64,000 nt of DNA from PALSA-188 sp963720075 (GTDB taxonomy: Bacteria; Acidobacteriota; Terriglobia; Terriglobales; Acidobacteriaceae). The stretch spans positions 124,001 to 188,000 of the forward strand of contig CAVREG010000012.1 in NCBI GenBank assembly GCA_963720075.1, read 5' to 3'. The position numbers and the translations under genes were made by a program. How positions within the stretch are numbered: position 1 is the stretch's first letter; every line of letters begins with the position of its first letter. The notes beneath the pieces were generated by a model that was given only the letters and a program-made list of their open reading frames with translations, made no database searches and was not told the DNA's origin. Positions 24,317 to 35,139 of this stretch are shown here, one piece after another.

Positions 24317-27307
24317 CTAGCTACACCCGCTCGTGCTTCCGCAACTCATGCAGCGGTAGCAGCTTCCATTGCGCGTCATGATTGATCCGCAGAAGCTACA
24401 GGTTGGGGCGTCTCCTAAATCCACGATGCTGGATAAGGCGTCGGCGGCGTGAATTGATCCGGCCCCGGACATGGCGGGCGAGGGCGCCCGCCCCACACGA
24501 TCCATTTCCGTTGGCTGAGAGCTGACAGCTGACAGCTTGGGCCTCAAAGTATCGAACAGCAGCTGCTGCTGGCCGGTCAGGAAACGCAACTGGAGCCAGC
24601 GGAAGATGTAGTCCATGACTGATTTGGCGTATCCGATTTCGGGAGTCTTGCTCCAGCCGCTGGGCTCGAAGCGCGTGTGAGCGAACTTCTCGCACAGCAT
24701 CTTCAGCGGCACGCCATGTTGCAGCGCGAGCGAGATCGAGCAGGAGAAGCTGTCCATGAGCCCGGAGACCGTGGATCCCTCTTTCGCCATGGTGACAAAA
24801 ATTTCGCCAGGGCATCCGTCGGGATAAAGCCCGACCGTAATGTAGCCCTCGTGTCCTCCCACTTCGAACTTGTGGGTGACCGATGCGCGCTCTTCCGGCA
24901 GACGATGCCGAACTGCCCGCGGAGGCCCAGTAAGACTCGCTTCTTCCTCGGCCGCAGCGGCCCGCTCCATATTCGCGCGCGCATCTTCTTTCTTGCTGAG
25001 CGCGGTCGTGCTGCCGGCGGTGCTCAGAGGCTGCGATTTCTTGCATCCATCGCGATACACGGCGACGGCCTTCAGGCCCAGCTTCCAAGCCTGAAGATAA
25101 GTCTCCATGATGTCTTCGACGGACGCGTTCTCCGGCAGATTCGCCGTCTTCGAAATTGCTCCGGAAATAAACGGCTGCGCCGCTGCCATCATTTTCAGAT
25201 GCCCCAAATAATGGATGGACCGAGTTCCCTTCGAAGGCTTGAACGAGCAATCAAAAACGGCAAGATGCTCGTCTTTAATTTCTGGCGCGCCCTCAATGGT
25301 GCCAGTGGCGTCAATGTAGCTGACAATTTTGTCAGTCTCATCGTGGGTATATCCCAACTTGAACAGCGCAGTAGGAACAGTCTGATTCACAATCTTGATC
25401 ATCCCCCCACCAACAAGCTTCTTGTACTTGACGAGCGCCAAATCCGGCTCGATGCCAGTAGTGTCGCAATCCATCATGAAACCGATCGTGCCTGTTGGGG
25501 CTAGGACGGTGACTTGGGCGTTGCGGTAGCCGGATTTTTCGCCTTGAGCGAGGGCTTCGTCCCAGCATTGTTTGGAGGATTCGTACAGTGCGGGTGGGAC
25601 GTTGGTTTTATTTATGTTGTTTACTGAGGCGCGGTGCATGCGGATCACGTCGAGGAAAGGTTCGCGGTTGATATACCAGCCGGGGCAGGCGCCGCCGGGC
25701 ATGACGTTTTCGCCCAGGTTCGTTACGGCGAGACTGCGTTGTGTTGGTTCGGTGGCTGGGGTTAGGGGCGGGCATTGTTCGGCGATTTTTGCGGACTGTA
25801 AATATGCTTCGCCGCACATGATTGCGGTTACGCAGGCGGCGTAGTCGCGTCCGGCATCGGAGTCATAGGGTAGGCCTGCGGCCATTAATAATGCACCGAG
25901 ATTTGCGTATCCCAGGCCTAGCGGGCGATAGTCGTGGGAATTCTTGCCGATCATTTCTGTGGGGTATCCCGCGTTGTCCACGAGAATTTCTTGCGCTGTA
26001 ATCAGAATGTCAACGGCGTGGCGATAGGCTTCGACGTCGAATGTTCCGTTGGGTGCGAACTTCAGCAGGTTCAGGCTCGCAAGATTGCAGGCAGAGTCGT
26101 CGAGGAACATGTATTCAGAACATGGATTCGACGCATTGATGCGGTCGGTATTTTTCGACGTGTGCCAGCGATTGGTCGTGGTATCGAATTGCATTCCCGG
26201 ATCGCCGCAGCGCCAGGTGGCGTCGGCAATTTTGTAGAGCAAGTCTTTGGCTTTGAACGTGTGCATCGGGCGTCCATCGCGGATGGCGCGAGTGGTGAAA
26301 TTGGTGTCGCGCATTACGGCGTACATGAAGTCGTCGGTGACGCGGACGGAGTTATTGGCGTTCTGAAAGAAGATGGAAGAGTACGCTTCGGAGTCGGGCG
26401 AAGATCCGTCGTATCCCGCGGCGACCAGCGCGTGAGCTTTGGCTTCTTCTTTGGATTTGCATTCGATGAATTCAATGATGTCGGGATGCTCGATGTTGAG
26501 GATCACCATCTTTGCGGCGCGGCGAGTCTTGCCTCCCGATTTAATCACACCGGCGAAGGCGTCGAAGCCTTTCATGAAGCTCAGCGGACCGCTGGCGGTG
26601 CCGCCTCCGCTGAGGCCTTCGGTGGAGGAACGCAGAGATGAAAGATTGGTTCCGGTGCCGGATCCCCATTTGAACAACATGCCTTCGGTTTTCGCCAGAG
26701 TTAGGATTGAATCCAGCGAGTCTTTGACCGAATTGATGAAGCACGCGGAACATTGCGGAGTTTTGTATCCGGTGACGCCGAATTCGACGCGTCCTGCAAC
26801 GGGATTCCAGTGCCAATTTTGAGCGTCCGAATTGGGCTCGATGCGGTCACAGCCTACGTTGAACCACACGGGCGAGTTGAATGCGGCCAGTTGGCGAACG
26901 AGAATGTGGGCGAGCTCGTCGTGGAACGTTGCGCCGTCTTCGGCGGTTCTAAAGTAGCCTTGCGACATTCCCCAATCGCGGACGGTTTCAGCGACCCGTG
27001 TGATTAGAGCGCGTACTCCTGATTCGCGGTCTGAAGTCCCGACCGTCCCATGCAGGTATTTGCTGGCGACGATGTTTGTCGCCGTCATGGACCAGTCTTT
27101 GGGAGTTTCAACGTCCTTTTGCTCGAAGATCACGTTGCCTTTGGCGTCGGTGATCTGTGCGAGTCGGAGTTCCCATTCGATTTCGTCGTAGGGGGAGACG
27201 CCGGGCTTGGTGAAAAGGCGGCGGAAGGTCAGGCCGGGGGCAGTCTTGGTGGGAGTCGAAGGGGCAGCAGGAGCAACGGTTTTGACGTCGGAGATCGTTT
27301 TTTCCAT
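24317..27307 (-). CDS. nrdJ: Adenosylcobalamin-dependent (class II) ribonucleotide reductase
   Basis: Makes deoxyribonucleotides from ribonucleotides without needing oxygen, using B12. The 996-residue length and N-terminus (TFRRLFTKPGVSPYDEIEWELR) fit vitamin-B12-dependent NrdJ. Visible landmarks are the active-site cysteine region PQCSACFINS, the glycine-rich loop GSGTGTNLSSLR, and NPCSEYMFLDDSACNLASLN. Near the end a zinc-ribbon-like CSFCGS...CYRCMSCGS provides the redox-active tail. Residues about 921-947 (24468-24545) lie in the linker before this tail and are encoded by a palindromic repeat that looks inserted, in frame. No cobalamin riboswitch is recognisable upstream. The small proteins and nuclease downstream may share its transcript. 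Confidence 0.94.
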   Translation of the reverse strand: MEKTISDVKTVAPAAPSTPTKTAPGLTFRRLFTKPGVSPYDEIEWELRLAQITDAKGNVIFEQKDVETPKDWSMTATNIVASKYLHGTVGTSDRESGVRALITRVAETVRDWGMSQGYFRTAEDGATFHDELAHILVRQLAAFNSPVWFNVGCDRIEPNSDAQNWHWNPVAGRVEFGVTGYKTPQCSACFINSVKDSLDSILTLAKTEGMLFKWGSGTGTNLSSLRSSTEGLSGGGTASGPLSFMKGFDAFAGVIKSGGKTRRAAKMVILNIEHPDIIEFIECKSKEEAKAHALVAAGYDGSSPDSEAYSSIFFQNANNSVRVTDDFMYAVMRDTNFTTRAIRDGRPMHTFKAKDLLYKIADATWRCGDPGMQFDTTTNRWHTSKNTDRINASNPCSEYMFLDDSACNLASLNLLKFAPNGTFDVEAYRHAVDILITAQEILVDNAGYPTEMIGKNSHDYRPLGLGYANLGALLMAAGLPYDSDAGRDYAACVTAIMCGEAYLQSAKIAEQCPPLTPATEPTQRSLAVTNLGENVMPGGACPGWYINREPFLDVIRMHRASVNNINKTNVPPALYESSKQCWDEALAQGEKSGYRNAQVTVLAPTGTIGFMMDCDTTGIEPDLALVKYKKLVGGGMIKIVNQTVPTALFKLGYTHDETDKIVSYIDATGTIEGAPEIKDEHLAVFDCSFKPSKGTRSIHYLGHLKMMAAAQPFISGAISKTANLPENASVEDIMETYLQAWKLGLKAVAVYRDGCKKSQPLSTAGSTTALSKKEDARANMERAAAAEEEASLTGPPRAVRHRLPEERASVTHKFEVGGHEGYITVGLYPDGCPGEIFVTMAKEGSTVSGLMDSFSCSISLALQHGVPLKMLCEKFAHTRFEPSGWSKTPEIGYAKSVMDYIFRWLQLRFLTGQQQLLFDTLRPKLSAVSSQPTEMDRVGRAPSPAMSGAGSIHAADALSSIVDLGDAPTCSFCGSIMTRNGSCYRCMSCGSTSGCS
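24473..24534 (-). repeat. Palindromic repeat element inside the nrdJ coding sequence
   Basis: A perfect eight-base stem GGCGGGCG (24473-24480) / CGCCCGCC (24485-24492), followed by a tandem heptamer GCTGACA (24521-24527 and 24528-24534). The stem matches the hairpin at 41053-41072 except for a paired base change. It is translated without a stop in nrdJ. Confidence 0.65.
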
Positions 27308-27362
27308 GGGTGGAATCCTATTTATTAGATTGTGGTACGTTGGTCATTGATTCGTGGTGGTT

Positions 27363-27445
27363 GCGCCCTTTTTGGGCGCGTAAATCGGTTCGTTGCCTAC
27401 CCAGCACTAACGTGCTGGGCTGTCACCTGTCGCCCCTTCCGGGGC
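27363..27445. repeat. Cluster of three palindromes upstream of nrdJ
   Basis: Three hairpins in 83 bases: GCGCCC-TTTTT-GGGCGC (27363-27379), CCCAGCAC-TAAC-GTGCTGGG (27400-27419) and GCCCC-TTCC-GGGGC (27432-27445). The arrangement resembles a REP-type intergenic element rather than a riboswitch. Confidence 0.55.
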
Positions 27446-27499
27446 TGGAGCTTCGTTAATTCAGCCAACAATCTGATCAACCGGCCCGCGCTGACGCCG

Positions 27500-28009
27500 C
27501 TAGGTTCCGGTTCGGGCTAGCGACGATTCGTTCGTCGCATCTTCTCCGTTTTGGTCTTTTACGAAACTGTGTACTGTGAGATTGTCCGGCACCTCGGTGG
27601 TGGAATCTGATGAGGCGGAGGCCATCCACTCCTGAAGCGAGCGGTAACTTGTGCGGCGTTGATCGTCGTCTTCTATTACTGCATACCGAAAAAAGCATGG
27701 CTTCCTTAGTAAGAGTTCCCGCTCCGGAGTATTCGGCAGGAACAAACGACCCAGCGCCATACCCAGATCTTTGGCTTCTGCGATTCGAAACAGGGTAAGG
27801 GTTCGCTTCTCATCGGGCACGGAATTGCTGCGAATCATCGTGGCGTCTTCTGCCAGCGCGAACAATCCCGGCTGACTGGGAACCAGCAAGACACTGAAAC
27901 TCGACTCACACCGGCCCCACTTTGACCATTGCAGACGGCGATGATCGAGTTGAGCGGTGAAGCCGTGGCGGGCCAGGGAAGCCGAAACCAGGTTCGCGAT
28001 GCCATCCAT
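27500..28009 (-). CDS. Hypothetical protein
   Basis: 169 residues, ATG at 28009 after a clear AAGGAG with 5-base spacing. No domain recognised. Landmarks are a conserved-looking RYAVIEDDDQRRTSYRSLQEW segment near residue 110 (W-M follows) and a Ser/Thr-rich, probably disordered C-terminus. No signal peptide or membrane helix. It reads away from a decaying region and towards the nrdJ promoter. The strong ribosome-binding site and balanced composition support a real gene. Confidence 0.6.
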   Translation of the reverse strand: MDGIANLVSASLARHGFTAQLDHRRLQWSKWGRCESSFSVLLVPSQPGLFALAEDATMIRSNSVPDEKRTLTLFRIAEAKDLGMALGRLFLPNTPERELLLRKPCFFRYAVIEDDDQRRTSYRSLQEWMASASSDSTTEVPDNLTVHSFVKDQNGEDATNESSLARTGT

Positions 28010-28439
28010 GGAGACTCCTTATAGCTTCTTAGCGAAGGTGGCTTTGCTCCGAATCAAGGAGCTCATGCCAGCGTTGATTATCAAAATTGTCGCTCCCGTG
28101 GGGACGTTCGACCAACGACTGTGCCGAACCGGGAACGGCCACCGCATAAATCCAAGTTCAGTTGCGGAATTCGATTTTTCGAGAGTGGCCAGGGTCACCT
28201 CAACCCTGGCGAACCTCGTTCTATGGCGCGAATTTCGCTTTCGCCCCCTGTGTTTCGGAGGCGTTTCTGAACTGGGATGCCAAACAGTACTCCCGTATAT
28301 GGTGCCTGTCAATAGGGTATCACTACATATTGTATCTCAAAGAATTAACTGGCCTGATACGCGGTTCCTGTCCATTTTTCCACACAAGGGATAAGGTGGT
28401 AGAGGCTTGTATGGGTGGACAGCCGACTGTGGCTGTCCC
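28010..28439. other. Intergenic stretch with no recognisable gene
   Basis: About 430 bases. Overlapping open frames on both strands (for example 28019-28312 minus, 28162-28542 plus) have no ribosome-binding site, no family resemblance and odd compositions. I see nothing else that I can name. Confidence 0.5.
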
Positions 28440-28739
28440 CTACGCGGTCGCGCGGTATACATGCATCTTCTTCCTGCTGGCGGCTATTTCTGGGCTGATG
28501 GCTGGTTTTCGGTTTTGGGACGCCAATGGCATTGCTACATAAATGTCCTCAAAGATTGCTTTGGGCGCGACCCTGATGGTTCCGTCCGAAGATTCCACAA
28601 GGTAATCCCCTGGTTCTCCGCGATGTTTGCGACCGAGTGCATCGGTAAAGATGAGAGGCTCACTGAGTAGTTTGGCTCGAACTAAAAATCGTGTGCGATA
28701 TGTCTTCCATTCATTCGTATTCTGGCTCGTCGTCTTCAC
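28440..28739 (-). CDS. Small hypothetical protein (PGDYLVES-type)
   Basis: 99 residues from a GTG at 28739. The middle (FTDALGRKHRGEPGDYLVES, then SDGTIRVAPKAIFEDIYV) reads like a compact beta-rich domain and is protein-like; I have the impression of a widespread small family without a known role, but cannot name it. Its GTG overlaps the stop of the upstream frame (GTGA). The C-terminus is basic. Confidence 0.55.
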   Translation of the reverse strand: MKTTSQNTNEWKTYRTRFLVRAKLLSEPLIFTDALGRKHRGEPGDYLVESSDGTIRVAPKAIFEDIYVAMPLASQNRKPAISPEIAASRKKMHVYRATA

Positions 28740-29104
28740 CTGGCTTCCACCCTTGGGGGAGGGAAAGATTGATGGTTGAAGTTCAGATAATTCTGCGTGG
28801 CTGGTTTTCGGTTGAAGTGAGGACGAATATACACCCGCGAACCATACAGGTATGGTGCACCCAATGGGAATTCAGGAATGGGCGTCCCGTACGGGGCGTG
28901 AGGACCGAAAGTTTTTCCCGAGGGGATGTAACCCGCGCTGCGGACTGCTTTTATTTTGGACGGCAGAATTTGGAGGATGGAGTTGGATTTTTTGAAATCG
29001 TCATTTCCACAGAGATCGCACAGGAATTGCAGAAATGGGATGGACGGTCGAGCGATGTATTTGCAGCAGCCGACGGGATTCTGTGAAGTGCATCGGGACA
29101 GCAC
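28736..29104 (-). CDS. Possible small gene or decayed remnant
   Basis: 122-residue frame whose stop overlaps the GTG of the next gene in a GTGA arrangement, which favours translational coupling. The early part holds a CDLCGNDD motif; the rest is rich in Pro, Gly, Tyr and Phe with no known family. It lies next to a frameshifted pseudogene, so it may be a non-functional remainder. Confidence 0.3.
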   Translation of the reverse strand: MLSRCTSQNPVGCCKYIARPSIPFLQFLCDLCGNDDFKKSNSILQILPSKIKAVRSAGYIPSGKTFGPHAPYGTPIPEFPLGAPYLYGSRVYIRPHFNRKPATQNYLNFNHQSFPPPRVEAR

Positions 29105-29130
29105 AGCTCGGGAGTTGCTGAAGATGAGCG

Positions 29131-29417
29131 CTACAGAAACTCTACGAACGAATCCTCTATGTCTGCTCCTGCGTTGTTGGCGACCCGCGTTGCGTGACGT
29201 TCTACGTTCTTCATGAGGCCATCCAGGTAGTCACGGGAAGAGGAAATTGCGGCTATTCCAAGCGTAGCGTGATTCCAAAGTTGCTTGGATCCAATTCCGC
29301 CACAGCAACGTTGAAGTGGGCGCGGAGACGGTCTTTTAAGCTGCGCACGACTTGCCTTTTGTCTTTAAGGGACTGGGCGTGCTCGATGCGGAGTTCGAGG
29401 GTGAGGAAGGCGATCAA
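29131..29417 (-). pseudogene. DUF503 (YlxP-like) gene with a frameshift
   Basis: Translation from a TTG at 29417 gives IAFLTLELRIEHAQSLKDKR, then QVVRSLKDRLRAHFNVAVAE, the DUF503 N-terminus. Near 29282-29292 the frame must shift by one base; the next frame continues QLWNHATLGIAAISSSRDYL and then DGLMKNVERHATRVANN, ending at TAG 29131. Both halves match the family, so a single indel explains the break. DUF503 genes usually sit between infB and rbfA, exactly this position. A sequencing error cannot be excluded. Confidence 0.8.
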
Positions 29418-29542
29418 ACCGTCGTTGGTCGTTGGTCCTTTGAATTAGGAGTTAGATTCCACAAACGCAGCAGTCGGAGCTCAAGGAGGCGCAGTTTGTG
29501 ACTTCTTGGGCGTTGCTCCGCGCGTACCTTCCAAAGGTAAGC

Positions 29543-29760
29543 TTACCGCAACCAGTAGTTGATCTTTATAACAATCTCCGAATCTACCGCAGTACCATTG
29601 CATGTCGCGGGTTCGTATCTTGACTTCTAACGGCCTCGATGCTTGCTTTGTTCGACTCGGGATTAACGCCAGAGACAACTTGAATATTATGTAGCATGCC
29701 GTCGGCGGCGATCAGAGCGAAAAGGCCAATGTACCTTGCACGAGGGATTGCCACTGCGAC
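29543..29760 (-). pseudogene. Fragment of a TonB C-terminal domain, frameshifted
   Basis: Just after infB, the minus strand encodes ALIAADGMLHNIQVVSGVNP and then SNKASIEAV, the core of a TonB C-terminal domain. A one-base shift near 29625 continues RYEPATCNGTAVDSEIVIKI and ends with NYWLR at a stop at 29543. No N-terminal membrane or proline-rich part is present. It is a truncated remnant of a TonB-type gene, dropped between infB and the DUF503 gene. Confidence 0.7.
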
Positions 29761-29771
29761 GGGTTTCGATC

Positions 29772-32660
<2,889 letters not shown>

Positions 32661-32763
32661 CCGCCCTTTCGCACCCGGCAGTCCCGTTAAGTCTTCATAT
32701 CAACCTCGGCACCGGTTATCTGTTGCTGACTGCGTTTATCGAATACGCATTAATTATTTATAT

Positions 32764-34308
32764 TTAATTTTCCGAAGAATGATCTTTCACTGCTTCTTCG
32801 TGTTCCTGATCTTCTGACAACCCTGGGTCTTCAGGCGCAGATTCGGCTTCAGGTTCGGCCGCCGCAGCCTCGGAACTTTCTTCGGTTGACGCTTCTTCTG
32901 CCGGCTCGGTTTCTACCGATGTCTGAAGGTCTCCGAATTCAGCGCTAGCTACTTCGCCATCTTCCTGACTTTCCCCGACAACTGCGTCTTCAACGGGGAG
33001 TTCGCCTTCCTCAAGTGAAGACGCGGTCCCATCGAGTGTGGCGAAGTAATTATTCACCGCCAGGCTGATTTTTTCTACTGTTTTAGGCCCAATTCCTTCA
33101 ATTGCTTCGAGCTGCTCGGGAGTCATATCGGCCAAAGCTTCGACCGTGGTGACGCCGGCGGCCGTGAGCTTCTCGACTAAACCTTCGCCGAGTCCCTCAA
33201 CACTCTCGAGTGGAGTAGAAGTTGCCCCGACGAGCCGGGACATTTCCTGCTCGACTTCCTGACGCTTTTCTTCCTCGCTCTTGATGTCAATTTTCCATCC
33301 GAGAAGTTTGGCGGCGAGGCGGACGTTCTGTCCCTTCTTGCCGATGGCGAGGGAGAGTTGCGTGTCATCCACTACTACTTCGAGGTGCTTGTCGGAGGTA
33401 TCAAGCACGGTGACGCGGCTTACTTTGGCGGGCTGTAGGGCCTTTTCGGCGAAGGTTACGGCGTCCTCGTGGTATTCGATGATGTCAATTTTTTCGCCGC
33501 GCAATTCGCGGATGATGGACTGCACCCGCATACCTTTCATTCCCACGCATGCGCCGACGGCGTCCACATCTTTGTCTTTGGACATAACCGCAATTTTCGT
33601 GCGTTCTCCCGCTTCGCGAGCGATGGCGCGGATTACAACGGTGCCGTCATAAATCTCCGGAACTTCGGTCTGGAAGAGATGCTGAACCAGTTCCGGCGCA
33701 GCGCGCGAAACCACTACCGCCGGACCCTTGGACGCCCTTTCGACCCGCGCGATCACGACCCGCAAACGTTCGCCTATAGCAAACGACTCGAGGCGGGATT
33801 GCTCTTTGCGCGGCATGCGGGCTTCTGCCTTGCCGATATCGAAAATTATGTCTGGCCCTTCAATGCGCTTCACCGTGGCATTCACGATTTCATTGACGCG
33901 GCCAATGTATTCCTTGTAAACGGTGTCGCGTTCGGCTTCGCGGACTTTTTGAAAGATGACCTGCTTGGCTAGCTGGGCGGCGATGCGTCCCAGAATTCCC
34001 TCTGTAACTTTAGGGATTTGCAGTTCGCCGCCGACTTCCACGTTTGGATCAAGTTTGCGGGCGTCGAGTAGCGTCACTTGTAAAACCGGGTCTTCCACCT
34101 GTTCCGGATTTTCGACCACCGTCTTTACCGCGAATGCATGAATCTTGCCGGTGTCCTTATCCAGCTGAGCGCGCAAATTTTCCTGGGTTTTGTAATACTT
34201 TCGCGTGGCCACGACGATAGCATCTTCAACGGCGCTGACCACGATTTGCGGATCAATTCCCTTTTCCCGGCTTAACGCGTCAATTGTGTTGTAGAGCTCA
34301 CTTGCCAT
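32764..34308 (-). CDS. nusA: Transcription termination/antitermination factor NusA
   Basis: Binds RNA polymerase and nascent RNA to control pausing, termination and antitermination. 514 residues: N-terminal polymerase-binding domain, S1 domain (about 130-200), two KH domains (GACVGMKGMRVQSI and LAIGKKGQNVRLAAKL), and a helix-hairpin-helix-like repeat (GLGEGLVEKLTAAGVTTVEA, then EAIEGIGPKTVEKI). An extra acidic tail of about 90 residues, rich in Glu, Ala and Ser, ends the protein; such tails vary among phyla. It is between rimP and infB, the standard order. Confidence 0.97.
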   Translation of the reverse strand: MASELYNTIDALSREKGIDPQIVVSAVEDAIVVATRKYYKTQENLRAQLDKDTGKIHAFAVKTVVENPEQVEDPVLQVTLLDARKLDPNVEVGGELQIPKVTEGILGRIAAQLAKQVIFQKVREAERDTVYKEYIGRVNEIVNATVKRIEGPDIIFDIGKAEARMPRKEQSRLESFAIGERLRVVIARVERASKGPAVVVSRAAPELVQHLFQTEVPEIYDGTVVIRAIAREAGERTKIAVMSKDKDVDAVGACVGMKGMRVQSIIRELRGEKIDIIEYHEDAVTFAEKALQPAKVSRVTVLDTSDKHLEVVVDDTQLSLAIGKKGQNVRLAAKLLGWKIDIKSEEEKRQEVEQEMSRLVGATSTPLESVEGLGEGLVEKLTAAGVTTVEALADMTPEQLEAIEGIGPKTVEKISLAVNNYFATLDGTASSLEEGELPVEDAVVGESQEDGEVASAEFGDLQTSVETEPAEEASTEESSEAAAAEPEAESAPEDPGLSEDQEHEEAVKDHSSEN

Positions 34309-34346
34309 AAATTATTCCGCTTATGAAAATCACGCCATTTAACTAT

Positions 34347-34841
34347 TTAAAAGTTGGGTACCAAATTGGCCTTTTCAACGTTAGCCAGATCAATTTCTAA
34401 TTTCTTGGCGCTCAAGTCTTCGGTGCGGGACTTTTTTCTCGCGCTGTTCACGTCGAGCGTCAGGCGTCCATTCTCGAATTTCTCCAACCTGCCCTCGAAG
34501 TGATGATTACCATTCATCGGATTGCGAGTTTTCACTTTGATTCTGCTGCCAGTGAAGCGCTCAAAATCCACGGGCCGAAATAACTTACGATCCAATCCTG
34601 GCGACGACACCTCGAGAAGGTACGAATTTCCTGGAACCACATCCTCGACATCAAGAATAATTCCTAACTCCCGGCTGAATTCCGCGCAGTCCTCGTGGGT
34701 TACCCCGGCGGGCTTATCAATGAACACTCGCAACATGCGAGCCTTCCCGCCGCCTCGCAGCTCGACTTCCACTACCTCGAGTCCCCGAGAGCCTGCGACC
34801 CGGTCAGCAATCCCGCGCACCTGTTCGACATCAAATGCCAT
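34347..34841 (-). CDS. rimP: Ribosome maturation factor RimP
   Basis: Needed for 30S subunit maturation. 164 residues with the family's signature segments: an N-terminal alpha/beta domain (RGLEVVEVELRGGGKARMLR, then VFIDKPAGVTHEDCAEFSRE), the YLLEVSSPGLDRKL motif, and a C-terminal SH3-like barrel (RIKVKTRNP). First gene of the rimP-nusA-infB unit; 38 bases separate it from nusA. An orphan terminator-like hairpin lies about 50 bases upstream. Confidence 0.94.
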   Translation of the reverse strand: MAFDVEQVRGIADRVAGSRGLEVVEVELRGGGKARMLRVFIDKPAGVTHEDCAEFSRELGIILDVEDVVPGNSYLLEVSSPGLDRKLFRPVDFERFTGSRIKVKTRNPMNGNHHFEGRLEKFENGRLTLDVNSARKKSRTEDLSAKKLEIDLANVEKANLVPNF

Positions 34842-34893
34842 GAAACCAATAAGTTACAAAATGTGCCAGTGGACCGAAAAAACACCGGAAACT

Positions 34894-34915
34894 AAAAAGT
34901 GGGCTTGCGCCCACT
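34894..34915 (-). terminator. Terminator-like hairpin in the rimP leader, possible attenuator
   Basis: On the minus strand AGTGGGC-GCAA-GCCCACT is followed directly by TTTTT. The tetraloop is of GNRA type. No gene ends upstream on this strand (the next gene, htrA-like, diverges), so its only visible target is the transcript of rimP-nusA-infB itself. Confidence 0.6.
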
Positions 34916-35101
34916 GGTGTGTTTCGCCAAATCCCGGTACTACACAACAGTTTCCAGATACAAATATACGCTGGCCGGAATTAAAAGACAAACGTGACAG
35001 AGCGTTATCGCCCGCAACACTAACGCGTATTTTTGCGTCTAAGACGTTTAGGACGAGTTATTGCTCACCGCAACAGAAATGATCCGGTAGCGCGCAAAAG
35101 G

Positions 35102-35107
35102 TATAAT
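35102..35107 (+). promoter_or_regulatory. -10 element of the HtrA-like gene
   Basis: A perfect TATAAT 33 bases before the ATG, with a GGAGGAAG ribosome-binding site between. No clear -35 hexamer is found at 16-18 bases, which leaves room for an activator or an alternative sigma factor. Confidence 0.45.
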
Positions 35108-35139
35108 CTCAAAGCTCACATGTTTCTGGAGGAAGTCTA

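Noticed and set aside
27308..27499. Possible cobalamin riboswitch ahead of nrdJ
   Set aside because: No B12-box-like sequence was found; the structures present are simple palindromes.
28019..28312. 97-residue minus-strand frame in the degenerate region
   Set aside because: No ribosome-binding site, no known motif, overlaps an equally poor plus-strand frame.
34842..35139. Initiator tRNA (metY) expected upstream of rimP by analogy with E. coli
   Set aside because: No tRNA-like cloverleaf on either strand here.
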